Shown in pieces: positions 33,801 through 42,593 of a DNA stretch of 64,000 nucleotides. Numbering within the stretch: the stretch's first letter is position 1; each line of letters begins with the position of its first letter. The stretch lies in NCBI GenBank assembly GCA_964527395.1, contig CAZGQD010000004.1:17742-81741 (forward strand). The letters are read 5' to 3'. The stretch comes from GCA-2688265 sp964527395. GTDB taxonomy: Archaea; Nanobdellota; Nanobdellia; Woesearchaeales; GW2011-AR9. A program made the position numbers and the translations under genes. The notes below the pieces were generated by a model, which was not told the DNA's origin, made no database searches, and saw only the letters and a list, made by a program, of their open reading frames with translations.

Positions 33801-34386
33801 TAATTTAATAGTCTCTTCGGTGGGTTTATGTTTACCAGGAATAATTTACAATCTAGAAAAACTTCAACAAGTTCACTGTTCAAAATTATCTTGTCTTAAG
33901 AACGATGTTACAGCTGGCCTTGCAACAGTTTCAGATTGTGATGCTAGGTTCAGATATGGTATCTGTAAATATATCTGGGGAGAATTATTCGAGATTCCTC
34001 TATTTGGTTTTGTAGATGGTCTTGGAGAATTATTAAACAGTGTAATTCATGACCCAATAAGTCTTATCTCCTTTGCTTTATCAGCAACTTGTGGCCTTTC
34101 ATGCCCTACATCTAGTGTTGGAAATGCTTTTTGTAACAACTTTTTCTTCTTTTCAGACATATTTAAAACAATTGGCGCAGTAGCAAACACTGTCAAATCA
34201 ATACCTTCAATCAAACACGATGAATGTAAAGCAAACGGCATAGATGTTAAGGCTTACAAAGATCAAGCAACTGATACAACAGAATCAACTACAAGTGATG
34301 ATGTAAGTACTACCACTGGCACAGCAGTATCTGAAAGTGAAGTTACAGAAGTAAGTGAAGAAGCAGCAGAGGCAGCAGAAACTTAA
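30838..34386 (+). CDS. Very large Ig-like surface protein
   Basis: 1182 residues. A cytoplasmic basic start (MTSQKKNISNSEP) is followed by one hydrophobic segment (about 25-45: IAMFLVVLTLSLPIYSSSAL) acting as signal or anchor. Then come repeated beta-sandwich stretches with DTTAPQLLYFGTKY-like and DGVDPIVRDIELYGVSA-like inter-domain linkers, typical of bacterial/archaeal Ig-like modules. Residues about 820-870 are amphipathic or hydrophobic (VMSRVLRALQMVTTVL), and the following segment is Cys-rich. The end is Ser/Thr/Glu-rich low complexity. It is probably an envelope or adhesion protein cooperating with the neighbours at 28.4 and 36.6 kb. No catalytic motif seen. Confidence 0.7.
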   Translation: MTSQKKNISNSEPIIAPVKENKLFWQHIAMFLVVLTLSLPIYSSSALAASMSITHNAGNDNIQSFLDAESDTWTLQVELGNLEEDMAVDPSQVVLDVSGSEIPFQSCSGDSISTTCEFQSVLTDGITESEYPFTVRLYDLIIDEEDETATEFGSELASDTDSITADASEPSISFNDIDQEGSDLILDFTVTDNPTGLCVGLKEVEVIDADSGEILETIDFEEQGDCSFDYNSDTGNAGVLQSTLSGEGKRNIKIRATDYLGHEKTSSAKAIDTDFVAPTVQTSTLLIEDFGDYIGNFKQSSDVYINITECEDLETVVATSEQIEFYSQPATCSLEDSASCSWECSWQDLYITPSGTSVSATVTAIDEFDNEVTTTASASFQTDTTAPQLLYFGTKYLYDGLSYVEQGQATTFYAYISESGAGVSEDTIKANLFAVGGSETNTPTSCEEDRSGVADYLCIWEISNVGGDRDTTSSREITLSVFNDLVGNVGDAESFPVIIDGVDPIVRDIELYGVSASGQKNFFQSNDDLLIEVEVQEGSGVVAYVNVQDIVMDAYTKYQYGTNNEDGEYEATEWDGWAIFTNEESCQRDEESGMWDCEFNINSIKSGHDGSADIEIIITDTAGNEVNTWPESEKDAQNVAKGEEGDYQIEIYALDEETQPDFWEQSSKTPLPDFINLDSAELTYSRMDYTVGLKSSVGANLALAEISSCTSEELGAPSLSREMLFGGNLAEPDDSPTLHLILEFEPFDGTTIVETDELRGIDSFESKSIDYTCTVKLYSIIDDVAMTHFEEQEIILPIKFGYSSIGALDESVEALISEHVNQAGFKVLNGIAVMSRVLRALQMVTTVLTTLNTLMNIFDAVSATMDTGRWADAITGSAPTNFCLGKQTIEGEIDRNFIQKAHTVISVLYCSPGPAQGTKIGAWQSAVLEWWGVIKGDWLLNKISTGEYYPSKIATTDGISNIDVGSAAGSQEVADFINSQHNPTSLYDNLIVSSVGLCLPGIIYNLEKLQQVHCSKLSCLKNDVTAGLATVSDCDARFRYGICKYIWGELFEIPLFGFVDGLGELLNSVIHDPISLISFALSATCGLSCPTSSVGNAFCNNFFFFSDIFKTIGAVANTVKSIPSIKHDECKANGIDVKAYKDQATDTTESTTSDDVSTTTGTAVSESEVTEVSEEAAEAAET

Positions 34387-34409
34387 AAGTTAAAAAAAGA
34401 GTAAATAGG

Positions 34410-34878
34410 ATGGCAAGAGAGAAGAACGAAACAGAAAATAAGCTATCTTGGTGCATAAAAAAGCCAAACGGCATAGAATTGATTGAACCCAATGAAAATC
34501 TATGTAAAAAATACTTCAATGAGGCTGATTCAACATTGATCACTTTAGAATCAATAAAAAAAAACAAAATGGGGTGCCATCATGGCTTATTATGCTTGTT
34601 ATAATTCATTATATGCAATCCTTCAAAAAGCAGGCATTAAATGTGAAATCCATAGTTGTACAATAGAACTTATGGATCAAATATCTTTATTCACGAAAGA
34701 AGATATCAAATTCATGCAAGATCTAAAAGAAATTCGTCAAAAAAATCAATATTATCTTAAAAACATACTTATCGATGATCTTGATCGAGTAAAATCATTT
34801 ATCATCAAATGCAAACAAGTATCAGAAGATACAGATCTTAAAAAATTATGGGATTTAATTAAAGATGGAAAAAAATAG
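34410..34878 (+). pseudogene. HEPN-domain toxin with a frameshift in an A9 run
   Basis: The frame from ATG 34410 (MAREKNETENKLSWCIKKPN) runs into a stop just after an A9 run (34556-34564). Dropping one A restores KKTKWGAIMAYYACYNSLYA and the rest to 34878, giving a 155-residue HEPN protein with AYYACYNSLYAIL, EIHSCTIELM and the RxxxxYY-like RQKNQYYLKN RNase motif. In HEPN-MNT pairs this is the RNase toxin. The shift could be a homopolymer error, a real inactivating mutation or transcriptional slippage. The end overlaps the MNT gene by 14 nt. Confidence 0.8.
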
Positions 34879-35446
34879 ACATATGTCTAATTTTTTAGAC
34901 ATCACTAAACTGTACTTAAGAGATTACCATAACTCTTTTTCCGGAAGAGAGATTGCTAGAAAATTGAAGATCAATCACCAAACTGCTCAAAACCACTTAA
35001 AACAGATGCAAAAATATAAATTATTGAATGTAATTACTGAAGGAAGAAATAACAAATATTCTTTAACTTTAGACAAATTACAAACAAAACAGCTATTAAC
35101 TATGGCTGAAGAGTACAAAAGCTTTCAGAGTCTAAAAATTTTTGAATTGTCTTTATTGATTGAGAAAGCCTTACCTTTATGTGAAACTTTAGTTATTTTT
35201 GGTTCTTTTGCAAAAGCAAAGAACAAATCATCATCTGATATAGATGTAATTGCAATAAATTGTTTAAGACAAAAAAAATTAAATGAAATAAAAAAATTGT
35301 TTCCAAGAGATATTCAAATTTTTTATTTTAGTTTCACCAAATTCAAAGAATTATTAAGTAAAAAAGAACCTTTAATGATTGAAGTAAAGAGAGATCATTT
35401 ACTTTATGGTAACGTTTATCAGATGGTAGATCTTTATTCCAAATAA
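34865..35446 (+). CDS. MNT-type nucleotidyltransferase antitoxin with winged helix
   Basis: 193 residues: a winged helix (about 10-70, with FSGREIARKLKINHQTAQNHL) fused to a minimal nucleotidyltransferase with LVIFGSFAKAKNKSSSDIDV, carrying the G-S and D-x-D residues. This is the antitoxin half of a HEPN-MNT system, which silences HEPN by AMPylating a tyrosine near its RNase motif. It has the same design as the 24.3-kb protein, although the two are clearly diverged. Overlap with the HEPN frame and the following DUF1016 gene 12 nt downstream indicate one transcript. The start may also be the internal ATG at MSNFLDI. Confidence 0.9.
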   Translation: MEKNRHMSNFLDITKLYLRDYHNSFSGREIARKLKINHQTAQNHLKQMQKYKLLNVITEGRNNKYSLTLDKLQTKQLLTMAEEYKSFQSLKIFELSLLIEKALPLCETLVIFGSFAKAKNKSSSDIDVIAINCLRQKKLNEIKKLFPRDIQIFYFSFTKFKELLSKKEPLMIEVKRDHLLYGNVYQMVDLYSK

Positions 35447-35457
35447 GAGTAACTAAG

Positions 35458-36588
35458 ATGGCACTTAAAAGCAAAACCCAGAAATCCAGAGCAACTAAAA
35501 GTAGCTCCAGCTCTAAGAAAAAAACAAAAAAAGCAGCAAAAAAAACAAAAAAAAAGCATGTTTCTCAGGAAGTAACAAATTCAAAAACCAAACGATCATC
35601 TTCAAAAGAAAATTACTCTTCACTAATCAATAACATCTCTTCTTTACTAGAACAAGGCAGAAAGCAAAGTTTCATTGCAGTAAACACTATCTTGATAAAA
35701 ACATATTGGGAGATAGGAAAAAAGATAGTAAAATATGAGCAAAAAGGCAAAGAAAAAGCAGAATACGGCTCTTCTCTATTAAAAAATCTCTCAAAAGACC
35801 TAAAATTAAAGCATGGTAAAGGTTTTGGTAGGAATAACGTTTACCTTATGAGACAATTATATTTAAGATATCCAAAATTCCGGACACTGTCCGGAAAATT
35901 AACATGGAGTCATTACACTGAAATTATAAATATAGATGATAAATTAGAACGTTCATTTTATGAAAAACAAGCAGAATACGAAGGATGGTCAGTAAGGGAA
36001 CTAAAAAGGCAAATAAATTCTGCATTGTTCTTAAGAATTGCTTTAAGTAAGGACAAAAAAGGCGTTCTAAAACTATCCAAAAGAGGAAATTTGATAGAAA
36101 AAGCTCAAGACATTGTAAAAGACCCTTACATTTTTGAATTTCTAGCTATACCAGAAGACTACAAATACTCAGAAAAGGAGCTAGAACAAAAAATAATAGA
36201 CAACTTACAATTATTTTTGCTAGAACTAGGCAAGGGCTTCACTTTTGTAAAACGTCAATACAGAATAACTCTTGCAAATACTCATTATTATGTAGATTTG
36301 GTATTCTACCACAGAATTCTAAAATGTTTTGTTTTAATAGACCTTAAAATAAATCAAGCTACTCACAAAGACATAGGTCAAATGAATATGTACTTAAATT
36401 ACTTCAAATCAGAAGAAAATACTAAATCAGACAATCCTCCTATAGGGATAGTTTTATCAGCACAAAAAGATAATCTTTTAGTTGAATACGCTTTAGGTGG
36501 AATAACAAATAAACTTTTCGTTTCCAAATACAAATTGTATCTACCAGATAAAAAAGAACTAGAAAAACAAATCAGCACATTCATTTAA
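35458..36588 (+). CDS. DUF1016 (YhcG-like) PD-(D/E)XK nuclease-family protein
   Basis: 376 residues. The first 50 are Lys/Ser-rich low complexity. Then comes the DUF1016 N-terminal helical domain (SLLEQGRKQSFIAVN, IVKYEQKGKEKAEYGSSLL, LTWSHYTEIINIDD) and a C-terminal nuclease fold with LEQKIIDNLQLFLLELG, THYYVDLVFYHR and FVLIDLKINQATHKDIGQM, which give the D...(D)xK and Q residues. The family is linked to mobile elements and defence, and has been connected to type I restriction and Holliday-junction-like activity in some reports. It sits 12 nt after the MNT gene, forming a three-gene defence-like cassette between surface-protein genes. Confidence 0.9.
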   Translation: MALKSKTQKSRATKSSSSSKKKTKKAAKKTKKKHVSQEVTNSKTKRSSSKENYSSLINNISSLLEQGRKQSFIAVNTILIKTYWEIGKKIVKYEQKGKEKAEYGSSLLKNLSKDLKLKHGKGFGRNNVYLMRQLYLRYPKFRTLSGKLTWSHYTEIINIDDKLERSFYEKQAEYEGWSVRELKRQINSALFLRIALSKDKKGVLKLSKRGNLIEKAQDIVKDPYIFEFLAIPEDYKYSEKELEQKIIDNLQLFLLELGKGFTFVKRQYRITLANTHYYVDLVFYHRILKCFVLIDLKINQATHKDIGQMNMYLNYFKSEENTKSDNPPIGIVLSAQKDNLLVEYALGGITNKLFVSKYKLYLPDKKELEKQISTFI

Positions 36589-36598
36589 TAACAAAAAG

Positions 36599-39376
36599 AT
36601 GGCAAGAACAAGCAAAAAGAGACTTAGTAAGCACAAGAAAGCTAGAACTAGTTCTAAAGCAACTCTAGCAGATATCTTTACTCTAAAGAAGATTCCTTTT
36701 GTTTTGTTATTGAGTATTGTTTTAGTGGCTTTATTGGTTAATGTCTTGCCTGGTGATGGTGCTTTGGTTGGCGCAGCTTATACTACTTACAATGATTTAA
36801 GTATAGGTGATTATTTAGTCCAACCAGACGGTTATTTCTACGAAGTAACAAAAATTGAAGATGATGATGTTTTCATTTCTTCTTATAATTCTGATGGTTC
36901 TAGAGCAAGTGAAAATATTAAAGTTCCAGATCCAACTGTAAATTATAAAGAGGGTTCATCTGTTTACACTAATTTTGATGCTGCCAAAAGTCAAGCAAAA
37001 ATAAATGCAGAAGAATATGCCTCTTCCACTCAAACTGCTGCTGAAATTTTAGCAGATGACTCAACTGAAGTAGATGCTTCCACTCCATTAGCAGATGAAG
37101 ATGAATTTGAAGATTTTGAATTTGGTTCTGCTATTGACGGAATAGTAGTACATGAAAGTTCATACAAATACGAAAGCGATGTAGAAGATGTTACAGATAT
37201 ATATATCACTTCTGATCAAGTAGGAGTAAGCCTTGAAAACCAAGAATTAGTTGTAGATGGAACAACTTACGATAATGTTTATTATATTCAACAAGAAGAT
37301 GGTTCTTGGGAATCAGATTTGGGAACAGCAGCAGACGCAGCAACTACAAAAAAGCTAAATGAAGCTACTAGTACATTAGAAGCAAACGAACACTATGCAA
37401 CTATCACAAACGCTGATGGTACTGTTACATTCGTTGACAGATCTGCCAAAGAAGATCAAGATGAGTTAACTTATAACAGAATCTCAGAAGAATTTGTTGT
37501 TGATATGCAAATAACTGATGAAACAGAAATAGAAATTGAAAGTACTGGAGGAGCAATAGTAGTAACTGCTGGAGATTCAAAAATAACTTATGAAGAACAA
37601 ACTCCTACAACTGGATTTACTTATTTAGATACTACTTTTGAATATACTAACGCTGATGGAACTAAAACAACTGATGGCGCTAGATTATATCTTCTAGAAG
37701 ACGGTACAAAGATCAAATCAGATCTAGATGGAAATATTAATGATTACGAAGGTTACTCTGGTAACTATGGTGGGACTGGACCAGTTGAACTAAGTAAAGG
37801 AAAAGAAGGAGATAAGCAAGACAAATTAAAGATTACTTCAACAACTAAAGATGCTGATAAATCTTCTACGACAGAATATGAATACAGCAAAGGATCTACT
37901 ACTACAAGAACAGATACAAACTACCGAAGTTCTACAGTAGATACTTATTCAAGAACTAATCATAATGGGGATAAAACTACCAGTTCAGGTACAATCACTG
38001 ATTTAGATTCAGATAAAACTTACTATTATGATGTTCCTGAAGAAGGTGGAGCATATGTTCTTAATGAAAAGGGAGAATTAGTTGGAGTAAAAACAGGTGT
38101 TGAAGCTGGAGATACAATAACAACATCACCTGAAGACGGTGGATCAGATATGTATTACGTAACAGAAGATGGTAAAACAGTGGGTAAATTAAGAACTGGA
38201 GCAGACATTAATGATGGTATCCAAGAAAGCGATTTATCAAGTACAACAGATCCAGATTGCAGTACAGATCCTCAAGTTTGCACACTACAAACCCAAAAAT
38301 CCCTCCAAACAACCTTCTCAACACTATCAACAGCAGTTGGAGAGATAGGTTCAACTCAATTCTTCTCTAGTATGTTAGGAGCAGACGACGCAGTAGCAAG
38401 AGTCTTAGGTTTCGACGACATTGAAGCTTGGGATCGATGGTTCTCAGGAACTATCTTAGCTGAAGGCTACTTTGAATCATTAATTTGTGCAAGTAAATAT
38501 CCTGACATTCAATCATCAGATGGTGTTTTTGTAGATAACGGTCACGGTTTCCAATCTGTAGGTTCAGTTAACGGAGAAATCAGCTACAGAACCAGTCCAC
38601 AACCAATTTTGTGCTACCCTAACGAAGAAGGAGACTATGCATGCCCAGTTACAGCATACGAATGTTCAACAGAAGGTTATTGTATTGACGATAACGAAGA
38701 CATAATTGAGGGTTACTTGTACAAATTCAGTTGGGGTATTAGAGCACCATCAGACAAATCTTTAACACCTTACAGCGATGAATCTTCGCCAGGATACGTA
38801 AGTTACAATATTGTTGCCTACAAAACTGACTTAAGCAACCAAAATGATGTAAACAGTATTACTGGAACCTTAGACACAAATTGTGCAGACACTATGTCTT
38901 CGTTAGAATCAGACTTAGCTGGTGGAAACCCAAATTGTATTCCATTATACGTAGATGGTTCAGCCAACACCAAAAACCCACTAGTTCTTTTGGGTGGAGA
39001 AGGTGACGGTCAGACAGTTATGGTTTGGTCTACAAAAAACAACTACGAATCAATCTGTATCCATTGGTCAGACGCTCCTTATACACAAGCTTATGGTCTT
39101 TTTGGAGAAGGAGCAAACTTTCTTTCAGGCGTAATTCCTGGTGATGGTTCTTATCCAACAAAACAAGAGATGGCTACAAATGGAAAAGGAAACTACTTAG
39201 CTCCAAGTTACTGCTCTAAAGTAATTGACTTAGAACTAGGCACTGTTGGTTTAGAAAACTTTGAAGACTTAGACGATCGATACACAACCACATCAAGCGC
39301 ATCTAACACAGCAGGCTCAGAATCAGTAACTACTGCAGATGTAGGAACTACTGTAGGCCAGGTTAGCTTTCCATGA
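36599..39376 (+). CDS. Large Thr/Asp-rich surface protein
   Basis: 925 residues. A basic start (MARTSKKRLSKHKKARTSSK) and one hydrophobic segment (about 33-55, FVLLLSIVLVALLVNVLP) precede an acidic, Thr/Ser/Asp-rich extracellular region with repeating DGTxTxxD-like beta hairpins (for example ADGTKTTDGARLYLLEDG). The C-terminal third contains several Cys pairs and a compact segment (FSSMLGADDAVARVLGFDD). It belongs with the surface genes at 28.4 and 30.8 kb by size, anchoring and composition, though I cannot show sequence homology between them. The start is 10 nt after the DUF1016 stop. It ends with a promoter for the next gene. Confidence 0.65.
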   Translation: MARTSKKRLSKHKKARTSSKATLADIFTLKKIPFVLLLSIVLVALLVNVLPGDGALVGAAYTTYNDLSIGDYLVQPDGYFYEVTKIEDDDVFISSYNSDGSRASENIKVPDPTVNYKEGSSVYTNFDAAKSQAKINAEEYASSTQTAAEILADDSTEVDASTPLADEDEFEDFEFGSAIDGIVVHESSYKYESDVEDVTDIYITSDQVGVSLENQELVVDGTTYDNVYYIQQEDGSWESDLGTAADAATTKKLNEATSTLEANEHYATITNADGTVTFVDRSAKEDQDELTYNRISEEFVVDMQITDETEIEIESTGGAIVVTAGDSKITYEEQTPTTGFTYLDTTFEYTNADGTKTTDGARLYLLEDGTKIKSDLDGNINDYEGYSGNYGGTGPVELSKGKEGDKQDKLKITSTTKDADKSSTTEYEYSKGSTTTRTDTNYRSSTVDTYSRTNHNGDKTTSSGTITDLDSDKTYYYDVPEEGGAYVLNEKGELVGVKTGVEAGDTITTSPEDGGSDMYYVTEDGKTVGKLRTGADINDGIQESDLSSTTDPDCSTDPQVCTLQTQKSLQTTFSTLSTAVGEIGSTQFFSSMLGADDAVARVLGFDDIEAWDRWFSGTILAEGYFESLICASKYPDIQSSDGVFVDNGHGFQSVGSVNGEISYRTSPQPILCYPNEEGDYACPVTAYECSTEGYCIDDNEDIIEGYLYKFSWGIRAPSDKSLTPYSDESSPGYVSYNIVAYKTDLSNQNDVNSITGTLDTNCADTMSSLESDLAGGNPNCIPLYVDGSANTKNPLVLLGGEGDGQTVMVWSTKNNYESICIHWSDAPYTQAYGLFGEGANFLSGVIPGDGSYPTKQEMATNGKGNYLAPSYCSKVIDLELGTVGLENFEDLDDRYTTTSSASNTAGSESVTTADVGTTVGQVSFP

Positions 39377-39410
39377 ACCTTTATATACCAAAACATCAAA
39401 CAAATAGACT

Positions 39411-40274
39411 ATGCAAGATAAAAAATCATCTCTAATCACCAATATCAAAGCAAAAGCAAAGGAATTCATAAACACTTTCAAGACTAAAGAATTCAAAACA
39501 TCAATAACTATAGATTTAGTCACAATTGCTTTAATCATAGCAACAATCCTTCTAGCAAACAGCCTACTAAATTCCAGTTCAGAACTGTTCGTAGACCTCT
39601 ACGAAAACAATCCTATTGACCAAATATTATATGGAGAAAATCTTCAAGATATAGACAATTTAACTAAAAACATCCAACTATTAATGTTAAAGCTAGTATC
39701 CTTAACAATTCTAACTTTAGTTACTATCATAGGCCTCTACAGTTACTCTAGAAACCTACTTTGGAACAAAATAAACAAGAAAAAACAAAAAACTTGGAAA
39801 AAGTGGACTTTATTCATTTTCCCACAATTAATCATTCTAACATTAATCACGGTACTACTAATCCTAATAAAGACACTCATCTTATGGGTCATCCAAACAA
39901 TCTTCAACCTCTACTTAGAAAGTATTACCTTCAACATAATTGACCAAATCTTACTTGTAATCATCCTTTTCATCTTGCTCCACATCACAATAGTGAGCAA
40001 CTACACTTTCCATAAAGAGAAATTAATCTGGAAATCCATTGGTGATAGTTACCAACACATAAAACAAACACTAAGCACCCTAAAATCCACGGCTACAGCA
40101 GCTCTAATCTACATCTTACTAAACACAATTTTCATAGGAGTCTTATACAACTTCATCACTAAGAACCAAATTCTAAACATCACAATCCAAGTAATCATCT
40201 TAGCAATCTCAGTAGCATACTTAAGAACCAAATGGTACCAAGACTCAAAAAACACTCTAAGCCACCACAAATAA
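39411..40274 (+). CDS. Polytopic membrane protein of unknown function
   Basis: 287 residues with a basic N-terminal part (to about 40) and five or six hydrophobic helices: TIALIIATILLANSLL, LLMLKLVSLTILTLVTIIGL, LIILTLITVLLILIKTLILW, then IIDQILLVIILFILLHITIV and two near the C-terminus. No enzymatic motif was recognised. A CTTTATATACC box (about 39379-39389) lies in the stop region of the previous gene, 22-32 nt before this ATG, so it has its own promoter. A membrane partner for the upstream surface proteins is possible but not shown. Confidence 0.7.
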   Translation: MQDKKSSLITNIKAKAKEFINTFKTKEFKTSITIDLVTIALIIATILLANSLLNSSSELFVDLYENNPIDQILYGENLQDIDNLTKNIQLLMLKLVSLTILTLVTIIGLYSYSRNLLWNKINKKKQKTWKKWTLFIFPQLIILTLITVLLILIKTLILWVIQTIFNLYLESITFNIIDQILLVIILFILLHITIVSNYTFHKEKLIWKSIGDSYQHIKQTLSTLKSTATAALIYILLNTIFIGVLYNFITKNQILNITIQVIILAISVAYLRTKWYQDSKNTLSHHK

Positions 40275-40335
40275 CTACAAAAACCCACAAATAACAACAC
40301 AAAGTCCTTATATATTAGCAAATAAAAATCAAAAC

Positions 40336-41571
40336 ATGCTCAATAACAAGCAATCCCAACCTCTAGCCAACAAAATAAGACCAACAGACCTATCTACATA
40401 CCAAGGTCAAGAAGACATTGTAGGAAACGACAAACCCTTAAGAAAGCTCTTAAGCAAAAACCTTCTTCCAATTTCCATCATCTTCTGGGGTCCTCCTGGT
40501 TCAGGAAAAACAACTCTAGCAAAAATCTTAGCAAATATGAAAGGCTATGATTTCGTAGAACTCAGTGCAGTTAACGCTAAAAAAGCAGACATCACAGCTG
40601 CCATTAACAAACAACAACTAACAAGAAAAAGAACCATTTTGTTCCTAGACGAAATTCACAGGTTCAACAAAGCCCAACAAGACGCCCTTCTCCCTCACGT
40701 TGAAAAAGGCACAATTACTTTAATAGGTGCAACTACAGAAAACCCAAGTTTCGAAGTAAATTCAGCTCTATTGTCAAGATCACAAGTCTTCATTCTCAAG
40801 CCACTAACAACAGCCAACCTAACACAGATCATAACAAACGCCATCAACAACAAAGAACTAGGCCTAGGAAATAACCCTCCAACAATAACTAAAGAAAACA
40901 TCACTCTTATAGCAAAACTAGCAAACGGCGATGCCAGATCTGCCTTAAACATTCTAGAGCTAGCAAATAGCCTAAGAGACAACAAAAGCAACGAAATCAC
41001 CAAAGACATAATCAAAACAGCCATCCAAACACAAACAATTAGATACGACAAAAATGGCGAAGAACATTATAACATAATCTCAGCCCTACACAAATCTATG
41101 AGGGACAGCGACATTGAAGCTTCTATTTACTGGTGTTCAAGAATGATAGTTGCAGGCGAAGACCCAAAATACATAGTACGAAGAATGATCAGATTCGCCA
41201 GTGAAGACATAGGCAACGCAGATACAAACGCCCTAACTTTAGCAATAAACACTAAACATACAGTAGAGTTCTTAGGCTATCCTGAATGTGACACAGCTTT
41301 GGTTCAATTAGCAATTTACTTAGCCAAAGCCAAAAAAGACAACAGAGCATATTTAGCAAGCAAAAAAACAAAGCAATTAATCAAAGAAACAGGCAATCTA
41401 CAGGTTCCTTTAGTCATGCGAAACGCTCCAACCAAACTAATGAAAGACCTAAACTACGGAAAAGACTACAAATACGCCCACACTAACCAAGAAGAATCAA
41501 AGAATCAGCAGCATCTCCCGGATGAATTGCATGCTAAAGATATTAATTTGTATGAAGAGAAAGAAGATTAA
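40336..41571 (+). CDS. rarA: Replication-associated recombination protein RarA/MgsA-type AAA+ ATPase
   Basis: 411 residues in the clamp-loader-like AAA+ family (RarA/MgsA/WRNIP1). RPTDLSTYQGQEDIVG is the standard N-terminal motif. Walker A is GPPGSGKTTLA at 52-62, Walker B TILFLDEIHRFNKAQQDALL near 100-115, and GATTENPSFEVNSALLSR contains sensor 1 and the Arg finger. A lid and the C-terminal tetramerisation domain (YWCSRMIVAGEDPKYIVRRM, ALTLAINTKHTVEFLGYPE) follow. These enzymes act at stalled replication forks. RarA is widespread in bacteria and patchy in archaea, so transfer is possible. A CTTATATATTAG box lies about 25 nt upstream. The 3' end overlaps the next convergent gene by 4 bp. Confidence 0.95.
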   Translation: MLNNKQSQPLANKIRPTDLSTYQGQEDIVGNDKPLRKLLSKNLLPISIIFWGPPGSGKTTLAKILANMKGYDFVELSAVNAKKADITAAINKQQLTRKRTILFLDEIHRFNKAQQDALLPHVEKGTITLIGATTENPSFEVNSALLSRSQVFILKPLTTANLTQIITNAINNKELGLGNNPPTITKENITLIAKLANGDARSALNILELANSLRDNKSNEITKDIIKTAIQTQTIRYDKNGEEHYNIISALHKSMRDSDIEASIYWCSRMIVAGEDPKYIVRRMIRFASEDIGNADTNALTLAINTKHTVEFLGYPECDTALVQLAIYLAKAKKDNRAYLASKKTKQLIKETGNLQVPLVMRNAPTKLMKDLNYGKDYKYAHTNQEESKNQQHLPDELHAKDINLYEEKED

Positions 41572-41924
41572 GGATAAGACCTAATGTATAAAAATATCAA
41601 AATAATTATGATTAATAGTAAAAAAAGTCTTGGGTCTATTTGACCTTTTTTATTTTTAACCACTGATTTCACATTATTTTTCCAAACTTCCAGCTCTTTA
41701 ATTCTATTTTTTATATCAAATTTCTCTTTAAAAAGGCTAACTTGCAACTTATTTTGTTCAATTTTGTTATAAATATCAAATATTATCAAAAATAAAATTG
41801 TAATTAGAATAATTCCAAAAAATAGTAGCTTACCTTCCATCCCTGCTTTTGTTGGATCATAGAATATTGCTAACCCTCCCAATATCACTAAGGCTACTAT
41901 CTGAATCCAAGCATCTTGTTTCAT
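41568..41924 (-). CDS. Small membrane protein with three hydrophobic segments
   Basis: 118 residues. Two helices near the N-terminus (IVALVILGGLAIFYD and LLFFGIILITILFLIIFDIY) are followed by a basic coiled stretch (KIEQNKLQVSLFKEKFDIKNRIKELEVW) and a last hydrophobic helix (LFLLLIIIILIFLYIRSY). The topology suggests a cytoplasmic loop between two membrane parts. No family recognised. Convergent with rarA, overlapping by 4 bp. Confidence 0.6.
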   Translation of the reverse strand: MKQDAWIQIVALVILGGLAIFYDPTKAGMEGKLLFFGIILITILFLIIFDIYNKIEQNKLQVSLFKEKFDIKNRIKELEVWKNNVKSVVKNKKGQIDPRLFLLLIIIILIFLYIRSYP

Positions 41925-42008
41925 AAATCAAGAAGGTCCTAAGATAATATAAAGCTTCCTCACCAAAAATAATGAAAAATAGAAACAAAATAAAAAGAAA
42001 AAACAAAC

Positions 42009-42593
42009 TTAACTTACAGTAATAATTAAGTCTCCACCATATTCTACTGACCAAACTTTCCATTGTCCAGGAGCTGTAAATGTGTGCGTATAGCTTTCTC
42101 CATAAAGTATTAAATCAGATAACATAATCTCACTTCTCTTCTCAACATTCTGAAATGTAAGTGTAATATCTAAATCACTTCTCCCTTTTTCGTTCATATT
42201 CAAGAAGCTAACTGATCCTCCAACAGCAACGTTATATTCACTAACATCAAACCCATCTGGTCCAAGTAGTGTTATATCTCCTGTAGACACAACAGTCTCA
42301 CTAGCAGATTCAGGCATCCCAGGAACAATTGTAGCAACATATTCATCTCCATTAACTTCTTCAACAATTTGCACATCTTCCATCATGTCTGCATCTTCTT
42401 CAATTACTTCTTCAACCATATCATCTTCAGAAACACTTTCTTCTTCAGAGGATTCATCTATCTCAGAATCTTCCATCATCTCTTCTGTATCTTTATGACT
42501 TTCATCAGAACTACTGCTTCCATAATCTACACATGATACAAGTAAGAACATGCTAAGAATAGCCAATCCAATAAATAAAATACTTTTTCTCAT
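42009..42593 (-). CDS. Lipoprotein with cupredoxin-like domain
   Basis: 194 residues. The signal peptide MRKSILFIGLAILSMFLLVSC ends at a lipobox-like LVSC. An extremely acidic, Ser/Asp/Glu/Met-rich linker (about 23-80) leads to a C-terminal beta domain with EYNVAVGGSVSFLNM, ITLTFQNV, a YTHTFTAPGQWKVW strand and LIITV, matching the cupredoxin fold. The Cys and second His ligands of a type 1 copper site are not seen around YTHTFTAPG, so copper binding is doubtful. It is anchored outside the cell. The acidic linker resembles the stalk of other archaeal surface proteins. Confidence 0.75.
   Translation of the reverse strand: MRKSILFIGLAILSMFLLVSCVDYGSSSSDESHKDTEEMMEDSEIDESSEEESVSEDDMVEEVIEEDADMMEDVQIVEEVNGDEYVATIVPGMPESASETVVSTGDITLLGPDGFDVSEYNVAVGGSVSFLNMNEKGRSDLDITLTFQNVEKRSEIMLSDLILYGESYTHTFTAPGQWKVWSVEYGGDLIITVS

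Noticed and set aside
35878..35896. Perfect TTCCGGAC-act-GTCCGGAA hairpin in the DUF1016 gene and an 11-bp inverted repeat in the KilA-N gene (25156-25185), considered as insertions like that in mutM.
   Set aside because: The encoded residues (LSGKLTWSHY; LDTVKSEAGLNS) fall in normally conserved family motifs, so there is no extra sequence.
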